Source: Candidatus Hydrothermus pacificus (GTDB taxonomy: Bacteria; Hydrothermota; Hydrothermia; Hydrothermales; Hydrothermaceae). Taken from it: a stretch of 64,000 nt of DNA. The stretch spans positions 1 to 64,000 of the forward strand of contig MTOH01000009.1 of the NCBI GenBank assembly GCA_002011615.1. The letters run 5' to 3'. Position 1 is the first letter of the stretch; each line of letters begins with the position of its first letter. Below are positions 62,561 through 64,000 of the stretch, one piece after another. Under the pieces are notes generated by a model. It saw only the letters and a program-made list of their open reading frames with translations, was not told the DNA's origin and made no database searches. Made by a program: the position numbers and the translations under genes.

Positions 62561-63112
62561 TTACTGTACATTACTTTGTTTTAATTTCGGGCTCTTTACC
62601 AAAAAATATATTATAAAAATCGAATAAATGATTATTCCCAATAGATAAAAGTGTAATGTACGAAGGGGAACATTATCATAAAGAATAAACTTTCCATCAT
62701 GAAAATAACGGCATATTAGGCGATTAGTAAAAGGAATATCCCAGATCCATATTGTTAAAGGAATAAAAGAAATAAAAAATGGAGCGATTAAAATTTGAAG
62801 CCATTTACTTCTACGCCCCATTCTCATGCACATGCTCATTATTATTAGAGACCACGGGAAAGAAGGATCTCGTGAAAGCCATGAGTGTAGTGTATGAATA
62901 TAAGTATAATCTTTACCAAAGGGGTTAAGCATACAAGTTTGAGGATAAAAAATTAAATGATGGAGTATGGCTGTCAATGAAAAAATATTTAAAATACAAG
63001 TTGTTTTCCACCATATTTTACTATAAGAGGAATCTGATTCTTGGTAAATTAAAATTAAAGAATTAGGAGGCCACAGGATTGGGAAAAATATTTTTAAAAA
63101 AAGATTCATCAT
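62561..63112 (-). CDS. Unrecognised multi-pass membrane protein (inserted cassette)
   Basis: A 183-residue protein with about five hydrophobic segments (residues 3-22, 35-55, 85-97, 103-125, 150-172) and a polar HSWLSRDPSFPWS stretch. I recognise no family. No Shine-Dalgarno precedes the ATG, unlike most genes here. It lies alone between the complete and truncated ligase copies, so it probably arrived with the rearrangement. A role in polysaccharide modification or transport is a guess from location only. Confidence 0.55.
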   Translation of the reverse strand: MMNLFLKIFFPILWPPNSLILIYQESDSSYSKIWWKTTCILNIFSLTAILHHLIFYPQTCMLNPFGKDYTYIHTLHSWLSRDPSFPWSLIIMSMCMRMGRRSKWLQILIAPFFISFIPLTIWIWDIPFTNRLICRYFHDGKFILYDNVPLRTLHFYLLGIIIYSIFIIYFLVKSPKLKQSNVQ

Positions 63113-63167
63113 TTATTATTTTAAAGAAAAATAAAAATCAATTCCAAAGAAGTTATGTTTTATTTAA

Positions 63168-63195
63168 AAGATATAATATTTAAGATATAATATTT
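63168..63195. repeat. 14-base tandem direct repeat
   Basis: AAGATATAATATTT occurs twice head to tail in the AT-rich gap between the ligase copy and the inserted gene. It may be a duplication footprint or chance low complexity; each unit contains TATAAT on the plus strand. Confidence 0.6.
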
Positions 63196-63268
63196 TACTC
63201 AATATTTTATCATTTTTGTTCCTTTTTGTAAACTTTAATTTTTTGATTCTTTGAGGGAAAATTTCCCA

Positions 63269-64000
63269 TTATTTTACTTCATTTTTGAACCCATGAGATA
63301 AGAATAAAAATCCAGACAAAAACCAGAAGAATAAATTTCTATGAGTCATGAAATTTATCTGAGTAATCATGAATCCCGAAGGCAAAAGATATAAAAGTAT
63401 AATAAGGAAGAAATATTTTAACTTTATATTAAAACATGTAAAAAATTTCTTTAGAACACAAAATATTATACTCCATCTTAAAATAAAAACCAATAAAAAT
63501 CCCAAAACACCATATTCTAAAATTAATCTTCCTGGTTCTGGCTCAAAGGCTCTGGGCATATCTCCCCATACTTCTTCATTTTCAACAAATTGCAGGGAAC
63601 CCTGATAGGCACTTCCAGCACCATAACCGAATGCCCCTGCATATTTTGAAAACTTAAAAGGCTCTATATATGTTATCTTTATTCTTCTCCTTATATCCTG
63701 TTCACCCTTTTCTCCCATTCTTTGCATAAAATTATTATACGCTCTTTTTCCAAAAGGTGTCCAGAAGATAAACAGTGCAGAAATTCCAAGGGCAGGAACA
63801 AGCCTTAATATCCATTTTCTTAAAAGATGTTTATAACCGTAAAGCCCCTGAATTGAACTTATAATAAGGTATGAAAGGTATATAAAAAGGGTTATGGCAA
63901 AAGGTCCTCTTGAACCTGTGAGGAAAAGACTCAGGAATACAAGGACAATTAAAATATAAGAATAAATTCTTTCATACAGTTTTAAATCAAATGTTGTGAG
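63269..64000 (-). CDS. O-antigen ligase/polymerase (WaaL/Wzy-like), N-terminus beyond the right edge
   Basis: The frame is open from the window edge to the TAA at 63269, about 243 codons, with no start needed inside. It encodes membrane helices (VLVFLSLFLTGSRGPFAIT, where the TGSRG motif is typical of O-antigen ligase families), a large periplasmic loop with YGAGSAYQGSLQF and RAFEPEPGRLILEYG, and further C-terminal helices. It joins or polymerises O-antigen units in the periplasm. Its end differs from the fragment copy by a one-base change that removes the TGA and adds a few residues (NEVK). Confidence 0.85.
   Translation of the reverse strand, partial: LTTFDLKLYERIYSYILIVLVFLSLFLTGSRGPFAITLFIYLSYLIISSIQGLYGYKHLLRKWILRLVPALGISALFIFWTPFGKRAYNNFMQRMGEKGEQDIRRRIKITYIEPFKFSKYAGAFGYGAGSAYQGSLQFVENEEVWGDMPRAFEPEPGRLILEYGVLGFLLVFILRWSIIFCVLKKFFTCFNIKLKYFFLIILLYLLPSGFMITQINFMTHRNLFFWFLSGFLFLSHGFKNEVK

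Noticed and set aside
63255-63267. GGGAAAATTTCCC palindrome after the ligase gene as a terminator
   Set aside because: A short stem with at most a three-base loop and no following T run on the minus strand.
1-64000. CRISPR array, insertion sequence, integrase or phage genes
   Set aside because: No regularly spaced repeats, transposase or integrase motifs were seen on either strand; the HNH protein at 25863 is a stand-alone cellular type.

Overview
The window is AT-rich, gene-dense bacterial DNA with a Gram-negative envelope. It encodes a BamA/TamA-like barrel, a porin-like barrel, O-antigen ligase-like genes and several secreted proteins ending in type IX-like C-terminal sorting domains. Core proteins (DnaK, DnaJ, RpoD, Lon, MutS2) are ordinary bacterial orthologues. 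Type IX-like sorting tails outside an obvious Bacteroidota gene context, Omp28-like proteins, an inositol-phosphate synthase, a glycyl radical enzyme and multiheme cytochromes together suggest an uncultured anaerobic candidate phylum of the WOR-3/Hydrothermae type. That assignment is inference from gene content; no 16S gene is present. Compactness is extreme: ATGA, TTGA and even ATAA stop-start overlaps, and convergent genes whose stop codons overlap (near 3775, 27690, 43170 and 58795).

Layout. 1-5.2 kb: a left-truncated degenerate nucleotide-cyclase-like gene divergent from a secreted protein that carries an apparent frameshift, with a CRP-like operator on a consensus promoter between them; then TrpB2, an orphan [NiFe]-hydrogenase-type small subunit and an AhpD/CMD-like protein. 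5.2-12.5 kb: O-methyltransferase, a glycyl radical enzyme with its activase, a VOC protein, an EamA transporter, MscS channel, LEA14-like lipoprotein and class II aldolase. 12.5-20 kb: a transglutaminase-like protein, CstA, and an operon of NatA/NatB-type ABC exporter, NikR and a K+ channel. 19.9-23.9 kb: a six-heme lipoprotein divergent from an operon of outer-membrane barrel, eleven-heme cytochrome, two-heme lipoprotein and a sorted surface protein. This looks like a porin-cytochrome electron conduit and is the best candidate for an undescribed system here. 24-27.7 kb: cold-shock protein, tRNA-Ala, TPR lipoprotein, HNH nuclease, BamA-like barrel. 27.7-34.2 kb (minus strand): rhomboid, two tandem Omp28-like proteins, TlpA-like thioredoxin, a DUF6029-like barrel, dipeptidase and CapA.

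34.3-43.2 kb is a long plus-strand run: RsmI, CDP-alcohol phosphatidyltransferase, inositol-3-phosphate synthase (together a route to an inositol phospholipid), Tmk, a C-terminal processing protease, Nnr, a beta-propeller protein and an NtrC-type regulator. 43.2-58.8 kb holds queE and rpmI on the minus strand, then back-to-back promoters and a collinear housekeeping array grpE-dnaK-dnaJ-rsmE-HIT-rpsU-mutS2-dnaG-rpoD-lon-hflX-unknown. This fuses a chaperone operon to an expanded macromolecular-synthesis operon. 58.8-60.4 kb: cdaA (c-di-AMP synthesis) coupled to an ARPP-1-like protein, without the usual cdaR/glmM.

60.4-64 kb is the start of a polysaccharide locus: a glycosyltransferase, a 3'-fragment of an O-antigen ligase gene, an unrecognised membrane protein, and a second ligase copy running off the right edge. 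The ligase 3' half is thus duplicated around a small foreign-looking cassette.

All functional calls rest on motifs and family recognition by eye; no searches were run.
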